A stretch of DNA of 64,000 bases from Hydractinia symbiolongicarpus (taxonomy: Eukaryota > Cnidaria > Hydrozoa > Anthoathecata > Hydractiniidae), in assembly GCF_029227915.1 (NCBI RefSeq), contig NC_079882.1, positions 25,425,001 through 25,489,000 on the forward strand. Direction: 5' to 3'. A program made the translations under genes and the position numbers. How positions within the stretch are numbered: position 1 is the first letter of the stretch; each line of letters begins with the position of its first letter. The notes beneath the pieces were generated by a model that worked only from the letters and a program-made list of their open reading frames with translations, did not search any database and was not told where the DNA came from. This document shows positions 13,108 to 26,800 of this stretch, piece after piece.

Positions 13108-14059
13108 AAGTTGAAGCGAAGCTACCTTCGCGTCAGCCTTTACTACAGTTGCAAGCTACCTTGGTTATGGTATCACAATCCAAGGATATGCACATGGCAA
13201 AAGGCGATATGTGCTCTTTGTGGTACCATCGATAATGTGAAAAAATTGGCGACGAAATGTGTGTTACACCATAGTTAATAATTTCTATTAACTATGGTTA
13301 CACTGAAAGCAAAATAATAATATATACTTACAGAATGTATTTTTTTTAAATTTATCCTCTTTTAGAATTGAAAAACAGAGAATAATAAAGACGTGACGTG
13401 ACCATATATGTCTTCGTTCTGAGGCTCTCCGGGTTTTTTCCAACCACCCACAAGACAAGTTGCCCCCCGGGGCTTTCAATGTTTTTGGGAAAAGCAGGAC
13501 TCCATAAGACCGTTAATTAGCAATACCAGTTGAATAAATAACCAGCCCAAGCACACTGATTTATTTACCGGATTTTGCGCTATGACATTATTTTTTAAAA
13601 GAGATCAATCAAAGGAGACGTATATCTTTGTATTCTCTGAATTCATTCAAGACTGCTTTTATTTTTATGGTAAATTTCATATTCACCGTAAGCTTAGTAT
13701 AGTTTCACCGTTTTTTTGTTAGTAAAGAGGATAGCTAGCTAAAATTAAAAGCATAAAAAAAAGGAGTGTAATAATGACGTCAGTTTCTTGTCGTTTACGC
13801 TTAAGTATCTGTAGATTCCTGTACTTAGCACATTTACCAGTGAAAGAACACATGCGCGGGTTGTAAACAAAATTCTCTCCTGTATTCCTGCTGTGTGTCA
13901 ACGAGTTAAAGGTAGAAACCTATGTTGAATCATAAAAAAGGAATGATATTAGTTAGGAACAGGAGTAAAAAACAGCATGTAGTCATGTTTTAGCCCTTTC
14001 CCATATCACTTTAAAAAAAAAACATACTTTTACTAAAACAGCAGACTCACCAGAACAAA

Positions 14060-14640
14060 ACCGTCCCTTATGGCTCACTTTATTTCTTCATAAAGCACTT
14101 CTCTTCTCAGTCAAAACAGTTCTCTTTTTTCCCCTGGAAAAGTTCTCTTCCGTTTGAAATACTTCTCTTCCAAAGTTTAAACACCTCTCTTCCATAAACT
14201 CAAAAGATTTCCAGACCCAAATTCTAGTCAGCAATTTTGATTAAGCTGTATTTTGATAACTCCTGTTTTTAAATGAAATGACTTACCTGTTCATGGCCAT
14301 GAAAAAGATTAAGCGTTCTTAGTAACTCTTAAATAATTCTCGAAAAATTGTGTGGTGGACCATGATGTTTTTCTTTCTTTTTATTGTTCTAAACAAAAGA
14401 CTTAAAATTCCAGTCTGATATTGTTATAAAGCCTTATAGTTAAAGCCTTCACATAGTTTGCTTGGTGGGCACTGCCATAATTTTGAGTACTCTGGGCAGC
14501 CACTTTGCCATTTGTTGTGTCTATTGATAAATAAAATTAATTACTCTGCTACAGAGATAAATTGATTTGTAATATTATTTTATTCATGTGCATGCACAAG
14601 AGCCTGCTACAATATAAAGCTGTTGCTAAATTGCATTATA
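14060..14640. repeat. Diverged partial copy of the 1.2 kb TIR element
   Basis: Shares long collinear stretches with 52200-52730: CTTCTCTTCCATAAACTC, the TTTTGATAACTC block, GGGCAGCCA with the following TTGCCATTTRTTGTGTCT, and AATTAATTACTCTGCTA. Its left part resembles the TCCCTATGGCTCACTT terminus of the 51778 copy. No right terminus is seen. Confidence 0.55.
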
Positions 14641-14856
14641 GAAGAGAATTGGTTTTAAATCGTAACTACTAAATGTTAAACATACCAAAAGGGGGAAACT
14701 CTCACAAACGACAGGGAAACCACAGGAAAACAGGGGTAAACGATATGGAAACTGGGCAAAATAAAGAAAAAAGGAGAAACATGCATTAAATAAGAAACAA
14801 TTGATGCTGATGTTCACAAATTAATGATATTTACAAGTTATTTGAATATTTTTAGA

Positions 14857-17040
14857 ATGTCTTGGGAAAAAATGAACTTTGGCCCATGTCCAGTTTCAGA
14901 AATTGCACACTTTATCCATGTATTAAAAGATGGGACAGAGATAGCTTTAAAAATATGGCTTCCATGTGCAAAACAAGACATTTTGACTATTTTTCCAATG
15001 TTTGGCGAAGAAAATGCTTTTAAATGGACCACTGAAATATATCCAGGATCCAACAAGCATGAAAATGATAAGAATATTTCATATCCAACCATACTGGAAT
15101 ATATTCCATATGGAAAGGATTCTACAATAACATTAAAACGGGATCACAGCCGTCATCCATGGTTTTGCTCACATGGTTTTATTGATATACGTGTTGACAT
15201 TCGAGGTTCTGGTGCATCGAGTGGCTCCTATTATGACGAATATACAGAGCAAGAATTGGCTGATGCTGTGGAGCTCATAGAGTGGCTATCTTTGCAAACT
15301 TGGTCAAATGGTAGAGTTGGCATGTATGGCAAAAGTTGGGGTGGATTTAATGGTCTACAAGTTTCATGCAAGCAACCAGAAGCATTAAAAACTGTCATTA
15401 CTTTATATTCCACTGATGATCGATTTGCAGATGATGTTCATTATCAAGGAGACTGTATTGTAGGTGACCAAATGTTATCATGGGCATCTGTTATGTTTGC
15501 TTACAATGCAAGACCACCTCACCCCAGGTATTTCCCTGATACTTCCTCTTGGGAGAACTTTTGGCTAACACGCTTAGAATCCAGTGGGAATTCATTCTTG
15601 ACAACTTGGATGCAACATCAACACAAAGAGGATCCATATTGGATGCATGGTTCTGTGTCTAAATGTGAAAATAAAATCCAGTGTCCTGTACTTGTTATAG
15701 GAGGACATGCTGATGGATACAGTAATGCAGCATATAGGATGGCTGCTACATTAAACCAGGATTCAAAAGTTGTAATTGGTCCATGGGCTCACCAATGGCC
15801 AGATGTTTCAGTTGCTGGACCAAATATAGATTACCTTGGTTTATGCTTAAAATGATGGAACTATCATTTAAAAGATGAAAAAGATGAAAATGTTACAAGC
15901 TGGCCACGTCTAGCACTCTATATACGTGACTCTATGAAGCCAGATGAAATTATTGGTTCTCCAACTGGTACATGGGTTAAAATTGATAACTGGAACAACA
16001 GATTCAATAATTTTGTTAAATACTCTCACTTTCAGACATGGCCAGATGATTTAGTATGCTTTTATTTTGGTCCTTCGATGAGCTTGCAATTTAATAGACA
16101 TTTAACTTCTGTTCCTCCTGTTAAGTTGGTACCCCATGCTCTACAAGGAGCTGGCTCCGGCTCATGGTTCAGTATAGATTCTGGATTTGCTGATGATCAA
16201 ACTGTAGCTAATCAATATAGTTGTTGCTGGACTTCACATACTTTGGAAAAAGATATTGTATTTTCTGGTCTTGGTAAAATGTATGTTTGCCTTCAAGCTG
16301 GTGCATCCGGTAAATATGCAATAAATGTACGCGTAACTGATGAGTTTCCAAGTGGTGAAAGTACGTTAATTTCCAGAGGTTGTCAAAATTTATGTGTTTC
16401 AAGTGATGGCTGGGTAACAAAGATTCGAGCTGACAGAGAGATTATTGCCTGTGTAAAATTAAATGGCATTGGTCAAAAAATTAGAAAAGGTCACAAATTA
16501 AGTGTTGCTATTACACCAACATGTTTTCCTTTGCTATATCCTGCCATTGATAATGAAACCCTTGCAGTATTCCCATCAAAATGTCAAGTGGTATTTCAGA
16601 CAGCTGATGAAACCATTTTGAAAGATTCTTTCTCCTTCCCACCTCCCAAACCCCTGCTTGAACTTCCATGTAATGAAATAAAAGCGGGGTTTTATTCCAC
16701 ACAAAGATCAGTAGATGATGGAAAGTATTCCTTTGAGATTCATGAGGATTCTGGTGTAACCATTTTTCCATTGATGGAATTTGAATATGGCGAAAATGTA
16801 AAAGAAACATATGTGACAGATGAAAAGGTCACATGCAGCAATATCTCAGCTGTTCGGACAAACACGTCAGTATTTCATTTAAAAGATGGCAATAAAATTA
16901 AAGCAAACGTGGAAGCTACAATGACAATGACTGGTGATAAACATTGTTTTAAAGTAAAGGAAAATTTAAGAGCTTTCATAGACAATACAAAAGTCTTTGA
17001 AAAGTCATTCGACAATACAATTCCAAGAATCTACGTTTGA
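14857..17040 (+). pseudogene. CocE/X-Pro dipeptidyl-peptidase-like hydrolase, single exon, one in-frame TGA
   Basis: One frame runs from ATG 14857 to TGA 17038-17040, broken only by TGA at 15853-15855. ATG 14857 follows a TTTTTAG acceptor-like sequence, suggesting a 5'UTR intron; an upstream in-frame ATG at 14824 is less likely. The N-terminal half is an alpha/beta hydrolase (peptidase S15 type): LEYIPYGKD, DIRGSGASSG, nucleophile Ser in GMYGKSWGGFNG, acid Asp in GGHADGYSNAAYR, and His in IGPWAHQWPD, so the whole triad is present. After the stop comes a PepX C-terminal beta domain (SWPRLALYIRD, GSWFSIDSGFADD, LCVSSDGWVTKIRAD, RKGHKLSVAITPTCFPLLYP). The family normally reads Leu-Arg/Lys-Trp-Trp at the break; here it is Lys-stop-Trp, so TGA replaces TGG exactly. 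The lack of coding introns in an intron-rich locus suggests horizontal transfer or a retrocopy. Substrate is unknown: a peptide, ester or amide. Confidence 0.8.
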
Positions 17041-17891
17041 CAATGCAGACGGTTTATTATTTTGCATTAAAAGCTATAAGTTGTTTTAAAGACATTATTT
17101 TTAACATGTTGATATTACTGATTTTCAGTTTTAATTTTAGGAATGCAGATTTTTTCCTGAATTAATTTTTTTTTAAATATGCATAACTTTTGATCTCATC
17201 TTCCTTGTTCAGTAAAGTTAGTTGCCTATTTTTTGTACTCTAGACTTTGTCCTTCATTATATTGTTGTTTTGTAAGAAAAATATTAGGTAGTTATAATTC
17301 TTTTATATCTGGTTATAATTGCTGAAATTAACCAATATACCGTTGCCCAATTGTAAGCAATCAGTTAAAAACTTTTTTTTTATTTTTTTATTTATTTATT
17401 CATGCATGACCTCCTTATAGGATAAATGTACTCCCTGATTCCCCCTTGCAGAAGTGTACATAAAAATTAAATTCAAAATTATCAGAGTTAGTTTGTAGTG
17501 CTTTTGTTTACAATATTCAGAGAGCAGTAATTCTTATAAATGCAAGAAACGAAAAATAGTGAAGCAAAAAAATTTTTCTCCTCTACCTTCTTCAGCCAAC
17601 ATTGATGTAGAGAAAGTTTAGCAAAACTGGAGAACAATTTGATTTACTGAAGCTAATTCACGCCAAAAATCTGATTGAGGTTTTATGTCAAGTATTTTTA
17701 CGTCTAATGAAGATTATTGCACCATTTTAAACAAGCTACAACTATTAATTTTAGTTAATAAGGTTTCGATTAGGTTTAGGTCATCTATATTTTTAATTAC
17801 ATAAGGCAATCACATTTTCCCCTGGACAAGCATTCTATTTAAATTTTGCTTTAATGATAGGTAAAGTAGCAAGAAAAATGTCTATATCAAC
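17041..17891 (+). other. Intergenic between hydrolase and INTS13
   Basis: About 850 bases of AT-rich sequence serve as the hydrolase 3' flank and the INTS13 upstream region. I see no RNA gene, repeat array or clear core promoter. Confidence 0.5.
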
Positions 17892-20800
17892 ATGTCGTTA
17901 AGAAATGAAATTTGCAAGGAGACATGTATTGTTGTTGACAGATCATCAAAGTTTCTGGAAACTTCTGGATCGAAATTAGACATAGAACAAAATTCGAAAA
18001 GTCGAGGATCACTATCTTTTCTTTCTGATCTTTATAAAACAACATGGACATGCGTTGTGGAAGGCGTCGTTGAATATTGTCGAATTGTATATGATATATT
18101 TCCACCCTCATTTAAGGTGTGTAATCTTTTAACTATACTTAAACAATACTTATTTGGGTCGATGAGTAAATTTGCTCATGCTTAATCTAGCACATAATAT
18201 TGTGCACCAAGAATGGAGTTTGTCATTGAGAAAGCGAATTTTCAGCAGCAAATGAACCAACCTTGTTAGCTCAGAATTATTGCCACTGTCTGGTTTGGTA
18301 TGGTTTTGTTTCCTTTATCCATTTTTGTTTAAATTTTAGGACCAATTTGATCTAAAAATCATAATTGGTCACAAAAGGGAGCATTTTTATTTTTAGGGCC
18401 AACCAGGATAATAATGCAATAAAAACTTTTTTAATGTCACCTTGTTTGAAATACTTTTTTTTTTGCTCACTGTGTTAATTTTTGTTGAAACCTAAACCTC
18501 AGCAGCAGATATTTTAACGAAAATAAATTTAGATTTTCTGATACACAACATGACAATCTCTGATGGAATTTAAACATTGAAAAGTAATGATGTGAAATAT
18601 GGCTGAAAACGAAAAAGTACTTGGAAAATATACTTTTATAATAAAACTTACTTTAAGGGGTTGCCATATCCTTAACCCTATTCGGATTCCGCCCCCCCAG
18701 ACGGTTTTTTTTTAATAACTCCTGATTGCTTTGTTATATGGCTATGATACTTACTGAGTTTCAACATTTATCTATTAGACACCTGCTTGCTAATTTTTTA
18801 GGTCCCATACCTTTCAGAGGCTTTGATATTGGCCATTACTCGAAACTACCCCTAAAAATCTCTATGAAATCCTTATAATGGGGAAAATATAATAACTCCT
18901 GTTAGGATTATCCTTAGAACTTGAAACTTGCAACACAACTTTGTTTCATCAAGAAGAATCATTTGGAATAATTTGAACACGTGACTAATCCGATTTCCCG
19001 ATTTTGTCGGATTTTACCCGAAAATCGGAAAAAAACGGATTTTCGGACAATTTTTGGCAATTTTTCATCCGATCCATGTAAAAACCGGAAGATATGTTAA
19101 ATAACTTTTATTTAGCTTTCAGAAACTTCAAACAGAATGTAAAAATTCGCTCTAGAACAAAAGTAATTATATTTTAAGCAGATAGTGGCATTTTTAACAA
19201 TTTTCAAGCTTTTGATGACGTCACAGAAAATGTGCTGACGCAAGCAAATTTTTTTTGGCGCCATTTTGTTCCTTTTATGACGTACTATAAGTGTGCCAAG
19301 TTTGATTCAATTTGAACAACCCTATGAAAAGTTATTGAGGGGGGGGCGGAATCCGCCCCCCCGGTCATAGTATGTTCGAAAAACCCCGGACCGAATAGGG
19401 TTAAAGAATACAAGGTCAGTTGTGATGTTGTGATTTTAAATTTAGATTTCAGTGTGCTGCTCTGATGAAGTTGTTACTGATGTAAATACCTTTGCATTAG
19501 ATAATCAATGCATACAGCAGGTAGATATAAAAAACATTTCATCTTACAAATCTCACTATTTTCCAATGCTGAAAGGTCTTTACTTCCACTAATTCATTTT
19601 ATAAAGATTTGATTGTATGTTTTTAGGTATTGAAAGGATTTGGTGACATTGGGCCACCAAAAGAACCCGAGTATTGGGAAAGTGCTGTTTCGATCTACCC
19701 AGGTGTTGCACAGGCTGCCGAAAGGCTGCTGAAAGGTGTGAAAGAAAATTCAGCATGTACTAGAAGATTGATAGTGATTACGCCATTAGAAGAGTAGGTT
19801 TTTTTTTATTATTTCAGGTAACATTTATCTTTATATGGTTATTATTATGTGACCCTTTTTTGTCATAGTGAAAGTGATTCAAATTCAATCAGCAATGTAG
19901 TTTGGGAGATACAGAATCAACAAGACAAGGGAAGGTGTGGTTTTAGTTTGTGGATATGTAAATGCTCAAATGAAAAAGAATGTATAAATTGTACATTAGG
20001 GACATAAGATTCCTTAATGTACATCAAATATATTTATTATATGCATAGTTTATTAGGGCATACCTATGTAAAAATCGTTTTTATTTGCCTTATCAAAATT
20101 ATTAAGTTACAAAATATCTAAGCCTAGGATGATGTCCATTAAACTTTAGATTTTAGCTGCGTATTTGTGACATTCAACTGCTCTGCTGTCCTTTCCGTCG
20201 CCATAAATCTCAGAAAAGTCCAATTAGGCTAAAATTTCGTCTGAATTTAAAATATGGGAGACTGAGATTTTACAGATTCTAGGAAAAGGGGATAAAAGTT
20301 AGACTGATTTTTCCTTTAATTTTATTTATATATTTTCTTTTAGTATTTGCCATATTGAATTGGTTGTAGTAAACATATCCATGAGAGATGATAACGTATT
20401 TAAAGCAAGCCGGCAGGTAAACTCATTTCCTTGTTCCTGTCTCTTTTTTACCTTTCTCATTTATTATTTATTTGAATTTGTGTTACCAAATAACTCCCTA
20501 TATATTATTGCATCAACAATAACGATGTTAATTTTCTGTTAATCTTCTTTTTTTTGCCACCAATTTCTGTATTTGGAAAAAAATGCTGCCAACACGAACC
20601 TAAGATTTCGAAGCATTAGTGATTGCAAATGCAGAATGTTAAAATTAATTTACTTCTTATTATGCTTAGGTTTCTACTTATCTAAATGTTAAAACAATCA
20701 CCTTCAAACATTTACAGTGTTCAAATAAACTTTCCATGTTAACTCGTCAACATTACAACTTAAGATCGACTATCATCACTGGAATCCCAATGAAGGTATA

Positions 20801-23800
20801 AATACATTAAAATAATTCTGAATATTTTATTTATGATTGGTTGACACAGCCTCCTCGGTTCCACATTGTTGTGATAAATATTCTCGAACACTGGAAAACG
20901 ACTGCTAGACCAACAAAATTACTTTCCAAGTTATTCCTGCCACAACAGGACTTATTTATTTAAAATTTTACAAGTGTTTGTTTTTCAGGAAGAACAAAAC
21001 GCAGGAACTTCTGCAAACTATGATGTGGAACTCATTCATTCAGCTGCTGCTCATCACGAAGTAGATGGTTTAAGTAAGCATGGGAAACTTATTTTAGTTA
21101 TTAGTCAGTTATTTATGGTGCTGTTTTTAAATAATTTCAATTTTTCAGCGCCATTGATAAACCTATCTGGGGAAGATGTGTTTTGTAAACCACCAGTAAC
21201 ACTGAAATGGTGCACTCCAAAAGCAAGCACATTGCAAGGTTCGTTGTGTGATTTTTCTTTTTCTAACCAGCATACTCATCATATACAGGATTTAGATTGT
21301 ATCTGGAAACATGGAAAAGGTACCTTTTGAAACATCAAAAACACAGGGACCTTTCTTTTATTTGTTAACAATTGGTGCTAACTCAATACAGCCACATTTT
21401 TTGATTTTACCCGAGTTATTATCTTTATAACATCTATTCATTTATAAAGTTTGAATGCACAGGTCTAAAATTACTGATGACAAAAAATTTTAAAATTAAA
21501 TATGACGTCATAATTTATGCAGCATAATTAAATCTAAAATTCTTTAAATGTGAATATCTTGAGAACGAATAGAGCTTTTTAAAATGTTGACTTGTTAATC
21601 AACTTTTTAAACTCTATTAATAAAAGTCCAACATCATTTTATACCTTGAGTTTCCTTTGAGGTTTACTTTTTTATTGCTGTTCATATGTTGATACACTAC
21701 TCTGAATCTGATATTGAGTAGTTGTTTCGTTTTTTTTTAGTGTTGTTTACTCTATCTCCTTTTGTTTAGATTTGCAGCCGTGTGTGGGAGCATACAGAAT
21801 TACACCAGCTGAAGTTTGTTTGCTGATATATCATATATTTTCCTGTAGAATAGTTACTATATATATACTGTGTTTAACTTATGTATTTTTTTTTCACTGC
21901 AGGTAAATTCCAGACCTGCTGCTTGTCTTGTTATGTTTTTATTACAAGGTATGAATAATGCAGAAATTGATAGATGTAAATATCAAAAGGCAAACTTCAT
22001 CTAATTTTAGAGTTTTTTACACCTAACTAAACACATTTATTTTCTTGTTAAACGTTGTATCTGAATGGGTAAGGAAAATACACGCAATATTTGTCTTTTG
22101 AGTCGTGGAGGATGGCAAGAAACAAACAGGGTTATTGCGTTCTGTTTCGTTTGTAGAAGGCTTTCAATTTTTTTGTAATCGTGAAATTTCTAAAAATGTG
22201 TCATTTGTTTGCAAACACAATTTTGTTGCCCCCCCCCCCCCCCAAAATAACACACGTGACAATTGGTAGACTTGTGGTAATAAGACTTTTCTCACGGTTG
22301 CAGACGTTGTCTTGTGTTGTAGGGAGAACAGTGATGTTAGAAGAACCAAAAAAATCTGGCGCGAAAGTTCTCACCCACATGTTACAAAGCCATGGAGGTA
22401 TTATTTCTTTAAAAATGCTCCTGATTTTTATTTGATCTTTCATTTCCTCTCACTTTCTTCCTAATTTTAAGGGGATATTTATATTCACGTGCTCGTGGCT
22501 GGAAGAAGTCCGTTGGATGACCCACCCTCCATCACTGAAGGTATTGGAGGACGAGTTACAGATTATCGAGTCAACGTTAGTAAGAATTCTTTGTTATCTA
22601 AGTTTTTTGGCTTACTGCTGTATTTTAAGCAAAAAGGGATCTTGAATCTGATCAGAAAATTGGGCAAATTTTGGCTAAGTCCTGAGGAAATCGAAAGAAA
22701 GGATGAATCTTGTCATTGGTCAGTGTGTCCACCAACTTTTTGACTAAGTTCTTTTAAAAAATCTTAACTAAAAGTTTTTTTTACAAACTTGAATGAAGAT
22801 TGGATAAATTTTAAAGAAATCTTTTCAGAATTTTTTTAGGACCTCACTGACAACCCTAAAAAGATCGAAATAGCTTCTATAATATACTACAATTTTTATA
22901 CAGGATTTTGGGAAACTCATGAAAGAAAACAGATTGGCTCCTTACTCTGAAGAAGATGCTGTGGAAGCGAATAAAAAAGGTAAGTAGGAAGGAATAACAA
23001 TTTTAAAACAAATATAAATGTGTACTGATTTTACTAACTAATTTTCATACCACTGATCAAAGCCCATTTTAAACTACTTCTGATACAACTAGACTGGTGA
23101 AACTTTTAGCTACCGGAGACAAACGTACCAAACTTACTTAATGATTTTAGATTATGTTGTTGTTTTTATTTTACGTTTAAACTCAGTCGCTCAATCCCAC
23201 TACAATCTTTTTTTTTTTTGAGAAATGACAGTTTTTTGGACATTTAGGCTAGGCAGATAAAGAATGTTGGAAAGGCACTAGCTGCAATTTCGGAGATATC
23301 AACATTATAGTACAATCAATGTGATGACCCGTGAAGGTCCGGGAAATAGCGAATATAGTCTATGCTGACGTGAACAAGAATTAGTATAGGTTGAGGTTTT
23401 GGATCTAACCAAATAATCTAAGTTCGGCGTATACAGTTGGCTGTGTGTACGATCTTCAAAGTTTGACCTTTATTCTGATAATTTTTGAACAAGATTATAG
23501 TTTCATTAAGTTCTTTTTTATCTCGTTGATAGCTCCATTTGCAGACATGCAACATGACAATAAGCTCACCCACGTGTAGTCCATACATTTTTTTTATTCG
23601 TTGATGCAACCACCTTTGGATAACCCACCGTGCCTGTTCTTTAAGTCACTTGCGGGAGAACCCAGCACTGTGTTAAACGCCGTCCACACTTAGCAACCTA
23701 AAGCCCAACCCTTGTTGACCTTGTTGGCCTTGTTATTTATATAAAATGAACGTAGGTTTGAGAGAGTTTGCGAAGAAAATTTTATTGTTTAAAGATGAAT

Positions 23801-26800
23801 CCGTTCCACGAAATGTTTTATCGCAGAAAAAAGCCTGCTTGCGTGTAGCACTGATTCCGTATAGGCCCAATCAAAAAAGTTTTATGAAATTAGATAAATC
23901 CGGGGTTTATCTGATGAATATCACGTTATGTATACATCATGTCAAAGAAATCTTCTCCTTTTCTTTATCGGTGGCAGTTCATTGGTTTATATCATTTTTT
24001 TAGCTATATCTCGATTGGAAAGATTTTCAAAACATTGGCCAATGGTTATCAGCGACACTTTGATCTTCAACATGCAGAGTGTGAGTGACAATTGTAAAAT
24101 TTTTTAATTAATATCAGATCTTGTGAAACCAGTATAGAAAGTGTTGCGGAGAGGTTGCCAAGGCAAAGGCATTAAGCACGGCAAGGAAAGGGCACGGCCT
24201 AAGGCAGGCAGGGAATCGGCAAGGCAGGGGGGTAGGCAAGACATGGAAGGCACAGGCAACGGCATAGTAGGCAGGCACCAGGAAAGGCATAGGAAGGATG
24301 GCAAGGAATCAGCATGGCAGGGGTAGGCAAGGCATGGAAGGCACAGGCAAGGGCATAGTAGGCAGGCACCAGGAAAGACATAGGAAGGACGGCAATTCAA
24401 AGACACGACAAAGGCAGGTAGGGAAACTGGAATAGGAAACAGCAAGGCAGGGGTAAGCAAGGCATGGGAGGCACAGGCAACAGCATAAGAAAAGGCATGA
24501 AAAGGGTAGGCAATTAGTTTACCCGTCCTTTAGCTATATACTGCATTTCATGTCATGCTACTGTGGTTACCATCTTGCGTAGAGACAGACAGAATACTGC
24601 TATTATTAAAAAGAGACTAGTCGTTAGCCCGTGGAAAAATCCACGGGGTCGCCCGTCCTTTATATATCACATTTCGTGTTTCCGTTACGGGACGCGGTCA
24701 CCCTTTTGAACACACAGACAAAATACGGCTATTATAATAGAGACTAGTCGTTAACCCGTGGAAAAATCCACGGGGTCGCCCGTCCTTTATATATCGCATT
24801 TCGTGTTTCCGTAACAGGACGCGGCTTTCGCGGACACACAGACAGACGACGGCTATTATTAAAGAGATAGTCGGTTACTCGTGGAAGATTCCACGGAGTC
24901 GTCCGTCCTTTATGTAACTCATTTCGTGTTTCCGTAACACGACGTATTCCTCGCGGACAGACCGACAAAATACGGCTATTATTAAAGAGACTAGTCGTTA
25001 ACCCGTGGAGAAATCCACGGGGTCGCCCGTCCTTTATATATCACATTTCGTGTTTCCGTAACAGGACGCGGTAACCCTTTTGAACACACAGCCAGACGAC
25101 GGCTATTATTATAGAGACTAGTTGGTAGCCCTTTGAAAAAACAAGGGGTCGCCCATCCTTTATATATCACATTTCCGTAACAAAAAGACAAACAGAGGCA
25201 CGAACAGACAGACGACGCCTGCCCGTGTAAAAATCCACGGGATCGCCCGTCCTTTACGTTTACCCGTCGCAACAAGGTGGATAAAAATATATCTCATTTG
25301 ATATTCGTTTTGGAATAGCTTAATTTATGATGGTGTCCATCAGTTGACATTAAAATTTTGAATCTATCAAGGGAATAAAAAAATTCTTCAATATAGAGTT
25401 AAGATAATTAACAAATTTAATAACATCTAACCCTTCGTAAAACAAGGTAGACAAAATATTTGTTTATCTAGTTAATTTCAATGGAAAAAATGTTGTTTTT
25501 TTCAAAGTATTTATTTTTTTCAATGGAAAAAATGTTGTTTTTTTCAAAGTATTTATTTTAAATTCAGCCTGAAAAATAGTTTAGCAATTGTTTGAATTTT
25601 GGCAATATTTAGGCCCATTTTAAATTTAGGATATTTTATTAAAAAAAAGTGCACCTCGTTTTACAAAGGGTTAGTAATAAAAATACATTTTAATATTGTG
25701 GCTTATACGGCCCACCACGACCGCGTCTCCCACCACGACCGCGTCTCCAACCACGACTGCTACTTCTACCACGATCCCGTCGCCCACCACAAAACTCAAC
25801 CCCGCCATTATGCACCCAACGTCCAAACACTTCTAGGTCCATTGACCCGCTATGTCTAAGTCTGTACTGTAAAAATTTTGTCCATACTTGCACTTAAAGA
25901 AAAAATAATGTAAAGGTTAATACAATAAGTAACATAGATAATACCTAAGGTATACCAAAGTTTTAGATCCTAACAAAATTTTGAATACATGAAAAGTGAT
26001 TTCTTACTCAATTCCATGTTGGGAGCTGTTTCGGTGGGGTCTTCTTCATTGGTCCACTCGACCCCACCCTGCTTTAGCCATCGGCCAAACGACCGATAAT
26101 TCATGGAGCCAGGATGTTGTATCCTGTGCTCCACGAATTTAGCATAAAGTGAAACTATAAAAAACGGTATAATATATAATAACAGGTATAATTTTTTTAT
26201 TTATTAATACCACTAATAGTAACAAAATCAATAATATACTTACCAAGTTCTAAGTTAATTTGTGCCGCCATTTTTTTCTCTATATTTGCTAAAAAACACA
26301 AATAAATCAGTTGTAAAACATCACAAATTATTTCTAGATTATCAGTACAGTACACTCCCGATAACTCGAACCTCAAGGGACCAAAAAAATAGTTCGAGTT
26401 ATCGAATGTTCGACTTACCGGGGCATTCGATAACTCGAACTTTGGCCGATAAGTGAAAATAGTTCGAGTTATTAAAATTTTTTTTTCTTTTCTATTCTAA
26501 CAAGAATACAGTCATAGTTATACATCACTGAAAAAAGTTCTAATGTGACTCTGTTTCACTGTAGCGGTAACGTCTCTCTCTGTCAATTAAAATACAGGAG
26601 AAAAAAGTTTTTGTCAACTTTGGAAGAACAATTTATATTATTGAAAGAAAAGTAGTCACTTTTTACCGAGATTGTTTTCATTTTTCCTCTGAAGTTCGAG
26701 TTATCGGGGGAATTTCTGTCCAGGTTCGACTTAACAAATGTTCGAGTTATCGGGGGTTCGAGTTATCGAGTGATTTTTGTGAGAAAGTATTAGTGAAGGT

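Larger units (their letters stand above)
12544..14823. other. Intergenic between divergent pleckstrin and the hydrolase
   Basis: The promoters of both flanking genes should lie here, but no TATA-like element stands out. It contains a foldback repeat at 12839-13107, a short hairpin at about 13262-13305 with ACCATAGTTAATA inverted as TATTAACTATGGT, and a diverged copy at about 14060-14640 of the inverted-repeat element found at 51778-53012. No coding segment is recognised. Confidence 0.5.

Noticed and set aside
24104-24460. Cys/Leu/Pro-rich 118-residue minus-strand open frame
   Set aside because: Translation of a GGCA-rich minisatellite; the repetitiveness explains it.
24744-25275. Repeated RPVTETRNVIYKGRATPW-like open frames
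   Set aside because: Translations of the 125 bp tandem units, not a repeat protein.
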